Origin: Palsa-295 sp963781105
GTDB lineage: Bacteria; Acidobacteriota; Terriglobia; Acidiferrales; UBA7541
NCBI GenBank assembly: GCA_963781105.1
Contig: CAWAED010000007.1
Span: 24,975 to 88,974, forward strand
Direction of reading: 5' to 3'
DNA: 64,000 bases
The position numbers were made by a program, and so were the translations under genes. The notes under the pieces were generated by a model. It was not told the origin of the DNA, did no database searches, and saw only the letters and a program-made list of their open reading frames with translations. Positions 26,946-35,399 of this stretch are shown here, piece by piece (position 1 is the first letter of the stretch; the number at the start of each line of letters is the position of its first letter).

Positions 26946-29573
26946 ATGACTGCACAGCCTATTCCCTTCACACAACCCGTACCGCCGAAACCGGTACCGA
27001 ACTTGGAAGAAATTGCGCGCGCTTGCAAAATCATCGTCAGCGGCGCCAAGCGTGGCCGTGTTGTCGAAGTCCGCGCTTTGAATACGCCGCAAGGCACTTG
27101 GTCCGGATATTTCACGGACTCGACTATCATTCAGGCTGTGTACGATTTGTCCGCACAGGAAACAACGCCGAATGTTTATTGGACCATCCAGGAGATCACA
27201 CGCGAAGTACTACAACCTGGCACAGAAAACATTCTTGCTTCGAACGTAATCAACACAACGAACGATAAACAAGTCGAACGTTTTTTACATTTGCCGATAG
27301 ATTGTGATCCTGTACGGCCCGCAGGCACGAGCAGCACGGATGCGGAGAAAGCTGCCGCCTACAACGTTGCCCAGGAGATTCGGGATATTCTGTTGGTCCG
27401 CGGGATCGAATCCATTCTGGCGGACAGCGGCAACGGATACCATGTTCTTGTGCGCATCAATTTGCTTGTTGATGACACTTCCAAAGATTTCGTTAAGAAC
27501 CTGCTGATTGTGCTCGCCAAGATATTCGGGACACCGGAAGTCGATATCGATACGTCTGTTTACAATCCATCCCGCATCCTGAAGATTTACGGAACAGTTG
27601 CCCGGAAGGGCGAGCACACGGCGGAACGGCCGTGGCGCACATCAGCGCTGGTTGATGTGCCGGAAGGTATACCGGTCGTCCCTGAAGAAACACTGCGGGG
27701 ACTGCTGGCTGATCTCATAAAAGATCTGCCGGCGGAAAAAGTATCCGAAATCAAGAAGGGGAATACTCCCGCGGATCCGCGCAGTAAGGATCTGATTAGC
27801 GAGTACCGCAACAAGACTCTCACGAGCATTGCGGGAACTTACCGGGAAAAGGGATTAAACGAGGAAGAGATCCGAATGGTCCTGGATCGGATCAACCAGG
27901 AACGATGTGACCCGGCGCTGCCTGAGCACGAGATTGATTCGATTGCAAGATCTGTGGCGAAATACAAGGAAGGGGATCCAGTACGCGATTCTCCCGCGTC
28001 TATCATCTTTGCTCCGCCGAATCCGCTGGCGGGTGTCCAACAGGTTATCGAGGAACAGCCGAAAGAATGGGGGATACCGGAAGAAATCAACGATGGCTTG
28101 TCTCCCGTACTGCCGTTCGATATTAGTTTTGTGCCGAACTGCATGCAGGCATTCATAGTGGATACCGCAGCCCTGATGTCCGTACCTCTGGACTTCACCG
28201 GCATCACCCTTCTTGCGGTGCTTGCGGGTTGCGTCAACCGGCGGGCATTTGTATTTCCAAAGAAACATTACAAGAAGTGGCGGGAGGCGCTTGCAGCATC
28301 CGGGGCTCTGGTGACTCCATCCGGCGGGTTGAAAACACCAACCTTCAAAATTTTTACTAATATCCTCGTGGAGAAGCAAGTCGATTGGCAGGGGATCCAC
28401 AAGGAAAAGATGAAGAAATACGAACAAGCGGCCAAGCTCGTGAAGGAAGAAAACAAAAAACGGAAAGATAGCGAATCGCTGCTGCTCGATATGCCCGAAA
28501 AACCGGCTCCCTCCCGTCGTCTAATCTCAAATGACTCCACGCCGGAAAAGTTGCACATGATGCTGGCGGAAAATCCGGTTGGTTTGTTCGTCGGTCGGGA
28601 CGAACTGTCCGGCTGGATTGCAGAACTGGATAAACCGGGACGCGAAGGACAGCGATCGCTTTTCCTGGCGGCTATGAACGGGGATGACGCGCACAGCGTC
28701 GAGCGCATTAGTCGAGACGACGTGTTTGCCATTATGTCGCTGTCCATTTACGGGGGAATTCAACCGCCCCTGTTGGTGAACTTTATCAATGACGAGCGCA
28801 ACATCTGGGATGGCACTCTCGCGCGCCTCGGCTTGCTGGTGTACCCGGATGAAGTTTTCATCCCTACAGCAGACCGGGAAGCAAACGAAGCTGCTTATTT
28901 GGTGGCTCGTAAAGTTCTCCGGACACTGGCGGAAATGGAGACAAAGCAAGTTATGCTTCACTTCGATGATGCCGCCCAGCCCTTTTTCGACCAATGGTTT
29001 GAGGAATTGCGAGTCAAGATTGACAATGAAAAACACCCCGGGAAGAAGTCGCATATTTCGAAATACCGAGGCCTGCTGCCAAAGCTCGCTGGACTCCTGC
29101 AACTTGCCGACCTAGTGGGCAGCCTGCCTTCCGGTGTGCTGGCTAGAGACGATGGGGATACTGCTGCTGCAATCACTGGGGCGCACTACATCAGTGTGGG
29201 ATATTTACAGCGCGCCATCAAGTTGTTGAGCTACCTGGAAAGCCACATGCATCGCGTCTACGGTTTGAACCGCACACCGAACACGCGCGCAGTATTTGCG
29301 CTCGCAAAGAAGGTTCGGGAGGGAGAAGTCCGCAGTGGATTCTCCATTCGGGATATCACGCGGAACGACTGGAACGATTTGACCGAAGCGGATCACGTCA
29401 AGTTCGCCGTGGAAGCTCTGGAGGACAAAGGCTGGCTTCGGGAGAAAATCGCCGATACCAGCAAACGCGGGCGCCCGACGCAACGCTGGGAGATCAATCC
29501 AGCCGTGTTGGACTGGCAGCCGGGAAGCAAGAATGGCGTTCGAAGCCCCAGAGCGGAGGGTACGGAGGCGTAA
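26946..29573 (+). CDS. Primase fused to DUF3987 helicase-like domain (replication protein)
   Basis: This 875-residue protein starts with an archaeo-eukaryotic-type primase/polymerase domain (about 1-240). Its metal-binding D119-x-D121, the SGNGYH motif at 161-166 and the NPSRILKIYGT segment are all visible. A PriCT-like helical region at about 285-345 follows. The C-terminal half is DUF3987-like, with a Walker A-like TPSGGLKTP near 457-465 whose first Gly is replaced, and a Walker B-like VGRDELSGW. Such fusions initiate replication of plasmids, phages and satellites. The gene directly precedes an iteron-like origin candidate. Confidence 0.82.
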   Translation: MTAQPIPFTQPVPPKPVPNLEEIARACKIIVSGAKRGRVVEVRALNTPQGTWSGYFTDSTIIQAVYDLSAQETTPNVYWTIQEITREVLQPGTENILASNVINTTNDKQVERFLHLPIDCDPVRPAGTSSTDAEKAAAYNVAQEIRDILLVRGIESILADSGNGYHVLVRINLLVDDTSKDFVKNLLIVLAKIFGTPEVDIDTSVYNPSRILKIYGTVARKGEHTAERPWRTSALVDVPEGIPVVPEETLRGLLADLIKDLPAEKVSEIKKGNTPADPRSKDLISEYRNKTLTSIAGTYREKGLNEEEIRMVLDRINQERCDPALPEHEIDSIARSVAKYKEGDPVRDSPASIIFAPPNPLAGVQQVIEEQPKEWGIPEEINDGLSPVLPFDISFVPNCMQAFIVDTAALMSVPLDFTGITLLAVLAGCVNRRAFVFPKKHYKKWREALAASGALVTPSGGLKTPTFKIFTNILVEKQVDWQGIHKEKMKKYEQAAKLVKEENKKRKDSESLLLDMPEKPAPSRRLISNDSTPEKLHMMLAENPVGLFVGRDELSGWIAELDKPGREGQRSLFLAAMNGDDAHSVERISRDDVFAIMSLSIYGGIQPPLLVNFINDERNIWDGTLARLGLLVYPDEVFIPTADREANEAAYLVARKVLRTLAEMETKQVMLHFDDAAQPFFDQWFEELRVKIDNEKHPGKKSHISKYRGLLPKLAGLLQLADLVGSLPSGVLARDDGDTAAAITGAHYISVGYLQRAIKLLSYLESHMHRVYGLNRTPNTRAVFALAKKVREGEVRSGFSIRDITRNDWNDLTEADHVKFAVEALEDKGWLREKIADTSKRGRPTQRWEINPAVLDWQPGSKNGVRSPRAEGTEA

Positions 29574-29913
29574 CGCCACTAGGGGATTCTCGATAGTGAA
29601 ATCGATTCGGTTTCCATCATGGAAGGTATTTTCGCGGTTAGAGAGGCCTCAAGAGGAGTGCCAGGGACCCTCAAAAATGAATTAAGCTATTTTCGCGGTT
29701 AAAAAAGGGGCCCTCGCACATCCCTGTAAAGAAGTCAAGTCTATGAAAAAAATAGACTTAATAATAATCATCAAAAGGTGCGTTTTAGAGCAACCGCGAA
29801 AATAGGCAGACGCACAAGGAGAGGTTCGCGGACCCCCCTTTTTTAACCGCGAAATTCAAAATACTCCCATGGTGGAGGTTGAATCGTCGCTAGAGGACCT
29901 TAAAGGAGGGCCG
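29574..29913. other. Candidate replication origin: iteron-like repeats around an AT-rich hairpin
   Basis: Four copies of ATTTTCGCGGTTA or a close variant occur here. Two are on the plus strand (29,628-29,640 and 29,689-29,701) and two on the minus strand (29,790-29,805 and 29,841-29,856). The second and fourth extend to a nearly perfect inverted match over TTTCGCGGTTAAAAAAGGGG. Between the pairs lie an 8-bp hairpin, AAGTCTAT with ATAGACTT (29,737-29,759), and an A+T-rich tract. This arrangement next to a primase gene is typical of plasmid or phage origins. Confidence 0.65.
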
Positions 29914-30630
29914 ATGGCCGACACAATACCAGTTTCGCCGGCCATCCTTCTCCGGCGCCAACGTATCCGCGCACGGGTCCAGAAACACCGGGCTAAAAAG
30001 CGCGCCGCCCGGGAAGCGGCTGAATTGGCGGCCAAGCAGGCCCGTAAAGCTGCACGCCGTGCGCGCCTGGTAGCCCGTAGGGCAGCGCTGGGCCTTCCGC
30101 CACCCGGAACGCCAGCCTCTCGTCAGAAGGCCTATCGACAGCGCCGTAAGGCCAAAGGACTGGATCCGTATTCAGCCCGTGAATTGGCTGAACAGGCAAC
30201 CCGAAAGGCGATCGAGGAGGCCAAGTACGAAAACAAAGTCCCAGCCTCGGTAATCGGCGAGTGGTTCGCGCCTTCCATGGATATGGAGACGGCGCTGAAG
30301 TACGTCCGGGAAAAGATCGTCCCAAATCAGCCCGAAGTCGCCGAGCGGTACATTCAGGGGATCGCAGCGCTGTGTCGGCGCCATAACTTCCATTTGAACC
30401 GGTACACGTTGTCGCCGGACGGCATCGAAAACGCGCGCGTCTATCGCGCCCTCACCTGGCGACAGAATGGAGGCAAGCTTTGGGGCATGTCTTGGACTTT
30501 TGCTCAGCTCCAGAGCGCAAAGGATTTACCCTCGGATCCGGCAGCGCGGCAGACGCTGATGGACGCGTCCGAAATGACTATCGGCGCTGGCGATGGGATC
30601 GCGGACGAAATACGGTTGGGTTTGGTATAA
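29914..30630 (+). CDS. Hypothetical basic protein of the mobile element
   Basis: This 238-residue protein starts at an ATG with an excellent AAAGGAGG. Residues about 10-80 are extremely Arg/Ala/Lys rich and probably helical, suggesting nucleic-acid binding. The rest is more globular (VIGEWFAPSMDMETALKYVREKIV). It is the first gene after the origin candidate. I recognise no family. Confidence 0.6.
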   Translation: MADTIPVSPAILLRRQRIRARVQKHRAKKRAAREAAELAAKQARKAARRARLVARRAALGLPPPGTPASRQKAYRQRRKAKGLDPYSARELAEQATRKAIEEAKYENKVPASVIGEWFAPSMDMETALKYVREKIVPNQPEVAERYIQGIAALCRRHNFHLNRYTLSPDGIENARVYRALTWRQNGGKLWGMSWTFAQLQSAKDLPSDPAARQTLMDASEMTIGAGDGIADEIRLGLV

Positions 30631-30965
30631 CGCTCATCATTGTAGTCGGGCAAAACCCATGGTCGCGGAGTGAGCGAAAGCGCGGCGAAATCGATTCAAA
30701 TCTCACATAAATCGTTAAAACTGAAGCATTTACAAGAGAAAACGGTGTTTGTCCCTGGTTACGGTGGTTTTTTGTCCCGGTTACGTCCTTTTGAGGCCTG
30801 ATTTTGATGTTCTTTTTGACATTTTGACGCCGTCGGCGCCGTACGCGCGCCGCGTTCGCGAGGCTTCACTAGCGGGCGGACGGCAGCGTGCAAGGCCCGC
30901 TCAACGAGATTGGATTTACGATGGCGCCTTCGCGTCGCCCTTTTGTTTTTAGGAGGAGAATTTAG
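30631..30965. other. Intergenic spacer between the replication and integration modules
   Basis: No gene is supported. A short direct repeat occurs at about 30,752-30,785 (GTCCCTGGTTACG and GTCCCGGTTACG), and a GC-rich palindromic stretch (GCGCCGTACGCGCG) near 30,838. It lies beyond the 3' end of the minus-strand integrase unit and could hold part of an attachment site; I see no proof. Confidence 0.35.
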
Positions 30966-30969
30966 ATGG

Positions 30970-31305
30970 CTAGTTTAGGAGATCTGTTGGTCGCAGCCGC
31001 GCAATCGGTTGGTCGATCTTTTTCTGAATCTCAGTGTCGATCACTTCTGTCCGCATCGTATCCAGAATTGCGCTCCATTTCTGATTCATCGAGTCAAGAA
31101 GAGAAGGATTCGCTTTTGCGTCAGCTAGTGCAGCGTCTAAAAACGCAGCATCTAGCCCGGCTTGCGCGATCTCCGGAAACTGTTGAAACAGCTCTTTGAA
31201 GAGCGCGAGAGTGAGTCGCAATGCTTGTACTTCGGTGTCGAATTCTTTGAATGCGTTGATGAGTGCTTCTGCCAACTCCGGTGATAGTTTCAGTTCTTTT
31301 GCCAT
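30970..31305 (-). CDS. Small alpha-helical protein co-transcribed with the integrase
   Basis: The 111-residue product is Leu/Ala/Glu rich and predicted all helical (MAKELKLSPELAEALINAFKEF and onwards). The ATG at 31,305 has GGAG at good spacing and lies 11 bases after the integrase stop, so the two genes form an operon. No family is recognised; its position suggests a recombination accessory or a regulator. Confidence 0.6.
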   Translation of the reverse strand: MAKELKLSPELAEALINAFKEFDTEVQALRLTLALFKELFQQFPEIAQAGLDAAFLDAALADAKANPSLLDSMNQKWSAILDTMRTEVIDTEIQKKIDQPIARLRPTDLLN

Positions 31306-31316
31306 GTCGTCTCCGG

Positions 31317-31892
31317 TTAAGCGAACACCGCATTCATCACATCGCCGACCTTCACGGCCGCTTCCGCCTGGGAAATGTGAGTGTAGCGCACGGTCGAGGA
31401 AATGTGTTTGTGGCCGAGGGCCTGTTGAACGTACGCGAGCCCGACGCCATTTCGGATGAGTGTGGAAGCCAAAAAATGCTTGCATTGGTGCGGGTTCCGC
31501 AGACCGGCCGGAATGCCTGCTCGAATGCAGATCGCTTCGAACAAACGGTAGACTTGGCGCCGGCACAATGCAGAGCCTTGCCGACTAGTGAAGAGAAAGA
31601 TCGAGCTGTCATCGCCGCGATCGCGCAGCCAAGCTTTCAGGACTGTTGGTTCGTCGAGTAGCGGGTTGGGGTTAGGTTGCAGCGGTTGAACCGTGTGCAA
31701 GGAGTCCTTCAAGCGGCGCACATCGATCTGTCCGTTGCGCACATCGGAGACTTTCAGGTGAGCGACTTCGCTGGACCGCAGGCCATGCATCGCAGCGAAT
31801 AAAAACATCGCATGTTCCCGAGTGCCATATTCGTCGCGCGCAACCTGTAGGATTCGAAGCAGTTGGTCGGTTGTGAGGTATTCGCTTTTCAT
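31317..31892 (-). CDS. Tyrosine recombinase/integrase, catalytic domain only
   Basis: The 191-residue protein has the catalytic fold of phage-type integrases: box I Arg in MHGLRSSEVAHLK, a following Lys in VRRLKDSLHTV, box II in NPHQCKHFLASTLI, and LGHKHISSTVRYTH with the second His and the nucleophile Tyr. Box II reads H-x-x-K rather than H-x-x-R. There is no N-terminal core-binding or arm-binding domain, as in FimB/FimE-type recombinases. The start at 31,892 is preferred because the longer frame runs through the promoter. It probably integrates this element. Confidence 0.82.
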   Translation of the reverse strand: MKSEYLTTDQLLRILQVARDEYGTREHAMFLFAAMHGLRSSEVAHLKVSDVRNGQIDVRRLKDSLHTVQPLQPNPNPLLDEPTVLKAWLRDRGDDSSIFLFTSRQGSALCRRQVYRLFEAICIRAGIPAGLRNPHQCKHFLASTLIRNGVGLAYVQQALGHKHISSTVRYTHISQAEAAVKVGDVMNAVFA

Positions 31893-31910
31893 TGTGGTCT
31901 CAATAGCGAC

Positions 31911-31939
31911 AATGTATCCCAAATGGAATTTGCTGTCAA
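31911..31939 (-). promoter_or_regulatory. Sigma-70 promoter of the integrase operon
   Basis: On the minus strand, TTGACA (31,939-31,934) and TACATT (31,916-31,911) are separated by exactly 17 bases. The predicted transcription start is about 12-14 bases before the integrase ATG. Confidence 0.75.
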
Positions 31940-31950
31940 GCGAAATCGTC

Positions 31951-31979
31951 ACAGTCCCAGTAGTGGATTTTGGGACTGT
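31951..31979. promoter_or_regulatory. Inverted repeat in the divergent integrase/regulator spacer
   Basis: ACAGTCCCA (31,951-31,959) and TGGGACTGT (31,971-31,979) form a perfect 9-bp inverted repeat with an 11-base spacer. It lies upstream of the integrase promoter, facing the regulator gene. An operator for the RHH protein or an integrase-binding site are both possible. Confidence 0.6.
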
Positions 31980-32042
31980 ATAAGCAGCTTGTTTTCAGCG
32001 CTCTCGCAAAGTATCGCAGAATGATACGGCGCAATGTCGTGC

Positions 32043-32071
32043 TTGACATAGAGCATAGTCTGGGATACATT
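32043..32071 (+). promoter_or_regulatory. Sigma-70 promoter of the RHH regulator
   Basis: TTGACA and TACATT with a 17-base spacer. The -10 region shares GGGATACATT with the divergent integrase promoter. The -10 box ends 6 bases before the ATG, so the message should be leaderless or nearly so. Confidence 0.75.
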
Positions 32072-32077
32072 TGATTC

Positions 32078-32266
32078 ATGATGGACCAAGATCAAAAGCA
32101 GTTCAACATTCGCATAGAACTGAGCGATTACCAGAAGCTGGAGCGCATCGCGCGGGAGTTCGATCACAGCGTTTCCTGGTGTGCTCGCAAAGCAATCCAG
32201 GACTTCATCGAAGCCAATCGTTCAAAGACCTTGGCGCCTATCGCCAAAGCGTCCGCGAAGTCGTAG
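32078..32266 (+). CDS. Ribbon-helix-helix (CopG/Arc-like) regulator
   Basis: The 62-residue protein has the RHH layout: a short strand (KQFNIRIELS), helix A (DYQKLERIAREF) and helix B (SVSWCARKAIQDFIEAN). Such proteins repress their own and neighbouring promoters as dimers or tetramers. It is divergent from the integrase, and the two promoters share a 10-base element, so it probably controls integration. Two ATGs (32,078 and 32,081) are possible. No ribosome-binding site is visible, in agreement with a leaderless transcript. Confidence 0.72.
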   Translation: MMDQDQKQFNIRIELSDYQKLERIAREFDHSVSWCARKAIQDFIEANRSKTLAPIAKASAKS

Positions 32267-32809
32267 GATCCCGCGAAGCAATAATCGCAGCCTTATCGCA
32301 GCCGGCCGCGCAACAATCGGCGAACCTCTGCAACAAAACCAAGCTTGTGATTCTGCCTGAGATCCGTTTCGGAACGTGTGAGTCCGGAAAGCCGGTAGAG
32401 ATCTTACTGGGTCGCTGAAGTTTGTTATTTTGCGTCGTGCTTTTGGCGAAAGTGGGTTAGGGGAGGTAAGGCGAAAGCCGATGCCGGGCTCGGGTCGCCC
32501 CCGGCGTCAAGCAACCGCAAAAGATCACGTTTAGCAACAAAGAGGAATGAGTTTTTCCGTCTTTTTTCCGCCCATGCTGTACCAGCCCGCCCACCCCTTC
32601 GTCTCTACGATCGGGAAGCCGGGTACAGCCGCCCAGCCGCAGTACGGTGCCCATGCCGGCGTTAAAGTGACAACCCCCTGAAGCTTTAGTGGGAATAAAG
32701 CCTGTCGGGATTTGAGGCTTGAAACACGCATGCTCAATTTGAGCGTGCCCATACAAATGTGATGACACTGAGGCGCCTCTTTGGGCGCCTTTTTTATTTC
32801 CGGAGTCCC
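32267..32809. other. Long leader ahead of the terminase-like gene
   Basis: No gene is firmly supported in 540 bases, though an open frame to 32,418 could be a remnant. A 9-bp hairpin (GCATGCTCA with TGAGCGTGC, one G-U pair) lies near 32,731-32,751. It is followed by a terminator-like stem at 32,771-32,795. The arrangement resembles an attenuated leader. Confidence 0.4.
32771..32795 (+). terminator. Terminator or attenuator upstream of the terminase-like gene
   Basis: AGGCGCC and GGCGCCT pair around TCTTTG and are followed by TTTTT. It ends only 15 bases before the next start codon, so it could either end an upstream transcript or attenuate the downstream gene. Confidence 0.75.
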
Positions 32810-33415
32810 ATGCCAGAGATCAAGTTTGAGGAATCGAGCCTGAGCAATTTGCTCGTGCATCCGTCACGAGTCCCAGCTGGTGGTAGCTTCGCAATTTTCG
32901 ATCCCGCTTTGTCCGACGAGAAGACTTCGGATTTTTCCAGCTTGGGATTTTTCAAAGTGGCCCCGGATCCGAACGTAAAGGTAGCACCGGGTGCAACGCC
33001 CCCGCTATGCCTCTGGGTGTTGGAAGTCTTCTTGGAGCGCTGGGACGAATTGGAAATGCCATATCAGATTGCGAAGTATTTACATCAGCATCGGCCTACC
33101 GCCCTGTACGCGGAGAAGGCGGGCTTCTGGAAAACCTTCCAAGCGGCAGTCGAAGCAGAAGTGAAAAAGAACAACGATAGTTCCCGCTTGCATTTTTTTC
33201 GCGCCTCCAACTGCAAAGGTGCGAAGGTGGGACGCATTTCAGAATTTCATCGCCTGCTGGAAGCAGATCGTGTGCGCTTCGTCGCCGGAGATTACATCAA
33301 CGCGCTTTTTGAGCAGGGTGAATCATTCACGACGTTGAAGCCTTGGAAAAAAGACGACGGGTTGGACGTCTGTGGAATGGCGGCGTTTCATTTTCAAGGT
33401 CGATTGCTGGTCTAA
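32810..33415 (+). CDS. Terminase large-subunit nuclease-like protein (stand-alone)
   Basis: This 201-residue protein resembles the C-terminal RNase H-like nuclease half of phage TerL. KVGRISEFHRLLEADRVRF matches the family segment before the last acidic motif, and KKDDGLDVCGMAAFHF matches the DD-x-D-A terminal motif. An earlier acidic segment (LWVLEVFLERWDELEMPYQIAKYL) fits the second position. No ATPase (Walker) half exists upstream. GGAG precedes the ATG. It is either a remnant or a split terminase component. Confidence 0.6.
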   Translation: MPEIKFEESSLSNLLVHPSRVPAGGSFAIFDPALSDEKTSDFSSLGFFKVAPDPNVKVAPGATPPLCLWVLEVFLERWDELEMPYQIAKYLHQHRPTALYAEKAGFWKTFQAAVEAEVKKNNDSSRLHFFRASNCKGAKVGRISEFHRLLEADRVRFVAGDYINALFEQGESFTTLKPWKKDDGLDVCGMAAFHFQGRLLV

Positions 33416-33588
33416 GATTTTCGCTCAGCAAACAAAAAGTAGTCAGAAATAGTTTTCCAGATCATCCGTTTGACGGACGCATTTGTATACCCCTGAACCT
33501 AATAGGAAATCCAAAAACTTTTCAAAGCGTCCCGCCATCGGCGGCAAGCGCAGTAGTGCATCCGCTCTAAGAGCGGCAGGAGAAAAAG

Positions 33589-34155
33589 ATGTCTACAGTC
33601 ATGCAAGTCGGTCCAAGCAATCCATCTACAGTCGGTGGCCTTGGCACAAATTTCAAATATTTCCCCGCAACTCCAGGTGCGTCCATCGGTGTACCGTCAC
33701 TCAACAACGGCTATCTTCCGATCCCGGGAAACAACGTTTCCAACGGACAGTCATTCACGGTGCGAGCCGCGGGCAACTTTGCAGTCGGAGACGTTACGTC
33801 CGCGGTCAGAATGAGTCTGTTTCCCGTCACGTTCATCAGCAACTTTTCCACCGCATCTATTGTCCCAGTGCCAGTCTTTTCGCTGATTGCCGTTGGGCTA
33901 GCCAATATCAACACTCCGTATCCTTGGATGCTGCGCATTGACTTGTGCGGCGATACAGGTAGCGGTTTGGTGCAAGCTCAGGCTGCTTTCGGTCTGATGG
34001 ATGGGCAAACGGGCGGCACCCCCAGCAGTATTGTCTCTGGCTTGTCAGGGATTAACTTCAGCAATTCAATCCCATACGGTCTTGTGATAGGAGTCGCTTT
34101 TACCGTATCGAACGCTGGGAACACGGCGAATTGCTATCAGTTCGGTTTGTTTTAA
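33589..34155 (+). CDS. Hypothetical phage-like structural protein
   Basis: The 188-residue product is rich in Gly, Ser, Thr, Asn and Val with alternating hydrophobic residues, suggesting a beta-rich secreted or virion-surface protein, but no signal peptide is seen. AGGAG and a small hairpin (CCGCTC-TAA-GAGCGG) precede the start. It is the first of a run of closely spaced same-strand genes. No family is recognised. Confidence 0.6.
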   Translation: MSTVMQVGPSNPSTVGGLGTNFKYFPATPGASIGVPSLNNGYLPIPGNNVSNGQSFTVRAAGNFAVGDVTSAVRMSLFPVTFISNFSTASIVPVPVFSLIAVGLANINTPYPWMLRIDLCGDTGSGLVQAQAAFGLMDGQTGGTPSSIVSGLSGINFSNSIPYGLVIGVAFTVSNAGNTANCYQFGLF

Positions 34156-34212
34156 CTAAAACCACGGGTCGCCCGTCGGCAAACATCGGCGGGCAAATTC
34201 CCAGGACAACCA

Positions 34213-34593
34213 ATGCCTACAGACGAAATTGTGGAGCCTTGCCCGGACGACACGCCGCACCGCTGCCGACGCTGCGGTCAACTATTTCCGGAGCGCCGTT
34301 ACCGGGAGTGTTTTTCTGACGGCTCCCGGGAACACCGCATCGTGGATAAAACGGGAGCGATGGTTGGGGAAAGTGAATCGGAAGCACGCACCCGCAAGGA
34401 CAGCCGCCGGGTGCCCGCGGTTCCATCACCCGCGGCGGAAGTTGCCCAGGTGCAGGAATCGGATGAAGAGGACGAGGAGCCGATAGTTGCCGAGCCCACC
34501 AGAGTTTATCCGGAAGCAAAGAATCCGGAGCTCTCGGAGCACGATCGCTACGTGAGGTTTGTACTCGGCCCAGTTCGCGGGCCCAGAAAATAG
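34213..34593 (+). CDS. Hypothetical protein with CxxC motif
   Basis: The 126-residue protein has a possible zinc knuckle near the N-terminus (C10 and HRCRRCGQLF with an ERRYRECF follow-up) and a very acidic middle (QESDEEDEEPIVAEP). It lies in the same-strand run of small unknown genes. The function is unknown. Confidence 0.55.
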   Translation: MPTDEIVEPCPDDTPHRCRRCGQLFPERRYRECFSDGSREHRIVDKTGAMVGESESEARTRKDSRRVPAVPSPAAEVAQVQESDEEDEEPIVAEPTRVYPEAKNPELSEHDRYVRFVLGPVRGPRK

Positions 34594-34650
34594 AGGAGGA
34601 AAACCCGCAGCCAGCGGATGCATTGCGAAAAAATCATTCAGGATAATTTG

Positions 34651-34815
34651 ATGAGTGAAGAAAGGAAACTTACACCGGTGGAAGAAATTTTGCGTGATAT
34701 GGAACACGAGGAACGGCGGAGACAAAAACGAATCGAGAAGGAGCGCCGTGTTCGCAAGGAGAAGGCTTATTGGCCGACTCCCAATTTGGTTCCGCGTGCC
34801 CCACAACGATTTTGA
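34651..34815 (+). CDS. Hypothetical small charged protein
   Basis: A 54-residue, highly charged, helical product (EERKLTPVEEILRDMEHEERRRQKR). The ATG at 34,651 has AGGA at fair spacing; an upstream ATG at 34,618 would add 11 residues. It is part of the small-gene run. No family is recognised. Confidence 0.5.
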   Translation: MSEERKLTPVEEILRDMEHEERRRQKRIEKERRVRKEKAYWPTPNLVPRAPQRF

Positions 34816-34926
34816 TCCAGAAGAACAAAGGAGGAAGGAGACGCGGAAACGCGGAATCACGTCTGTTTTCGGGGACGTTAAAAATCTTCGCCGAGAATCG
34901 GCGAAAAACTTGAGGAGAATAGTTTC

Positions 34927-35397
34927 ATGTCAACTACAAAGCAATATCACGAAGAAACCCAAGCAGAACGGGACGCTCGCCATCAGGCAGAAGTCGCGGC
35001 AGCGAGCGCCCCCAAGCTCACGCCGGAGCAACAGAAGGCCCAGCGACTGGCGAATGAGGCCGCTCACATTGCCAGCCAGGATTTCATGGCATCGGAGCCG
35101 CGCTACATCCCAAGCGTAGAGAACGGCGCGGCATTGCATCACGCAATTCTCCAGAAGTACGGCGGTGTTTATTCGCCTGAAAATCTGGCGGCCGCTTTCC
35201 AGTGGTGCGTGGATTCCAAACTCATCGCGCCGACTGTTGCAAAGCTCTGGGAACCGGAAACGCCACTAGAGCACGCGCGGTCTCGTGGTTGGACAAGGCG
35301 GAAGATTGATGCTACACCGCCGGCGAAATTACGAGAAATGATCAAAGATCCATTTGTGAAGCAGATGGTCGAAGCCATATACGCGGCGGGAGAATAA
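34927..35397 (+). CDS. Hypothetical protein of the phage-like gene run
   Basis: A 156-residue protein preceded by GAGGAG. It begins with a Glu/Ala/Gln-rich helix and has a globular centre (HHAILQKYGGVYSPENLAAAFQWCVDSKLIAPT). The next gene starts 2 bases after its stop, so they are co-translated. No recognised family. Confidence 0.6.
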   Translation: MSTTKQYHEETQAERDARHQAEVAAASAPKLTPEQQKAQRLANEAAHIASQDFMASEPRYIPSVENGAALHHAILQKYGGVYSPENLAAAFQWCVDSKLIAPTVAKLWEPETPLEHARSRGWTRRKIDATPPAKLREMIKDPFVKQMVEAIYAAGE

Positions 35398-35399
35398 GA

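Noticed and set aside
30966..31199. Plus-strand frame of 77 codons with AGGAGGAG upstream of its ATG
   Set aside because: It lies wholly antisense to the 111-residue gene that is operonic with the integrase. Its composition looks like a reverse-strand shadow, and only the ribosome-binding site speaks for it.
32267..32418. Continuation of an open frame after the RHH gene (ends at 32,418)
   Set aside because: It overlaps the RHH gene in a different frame, has no start or ribosome-binding site of its own and may only be a remnant.
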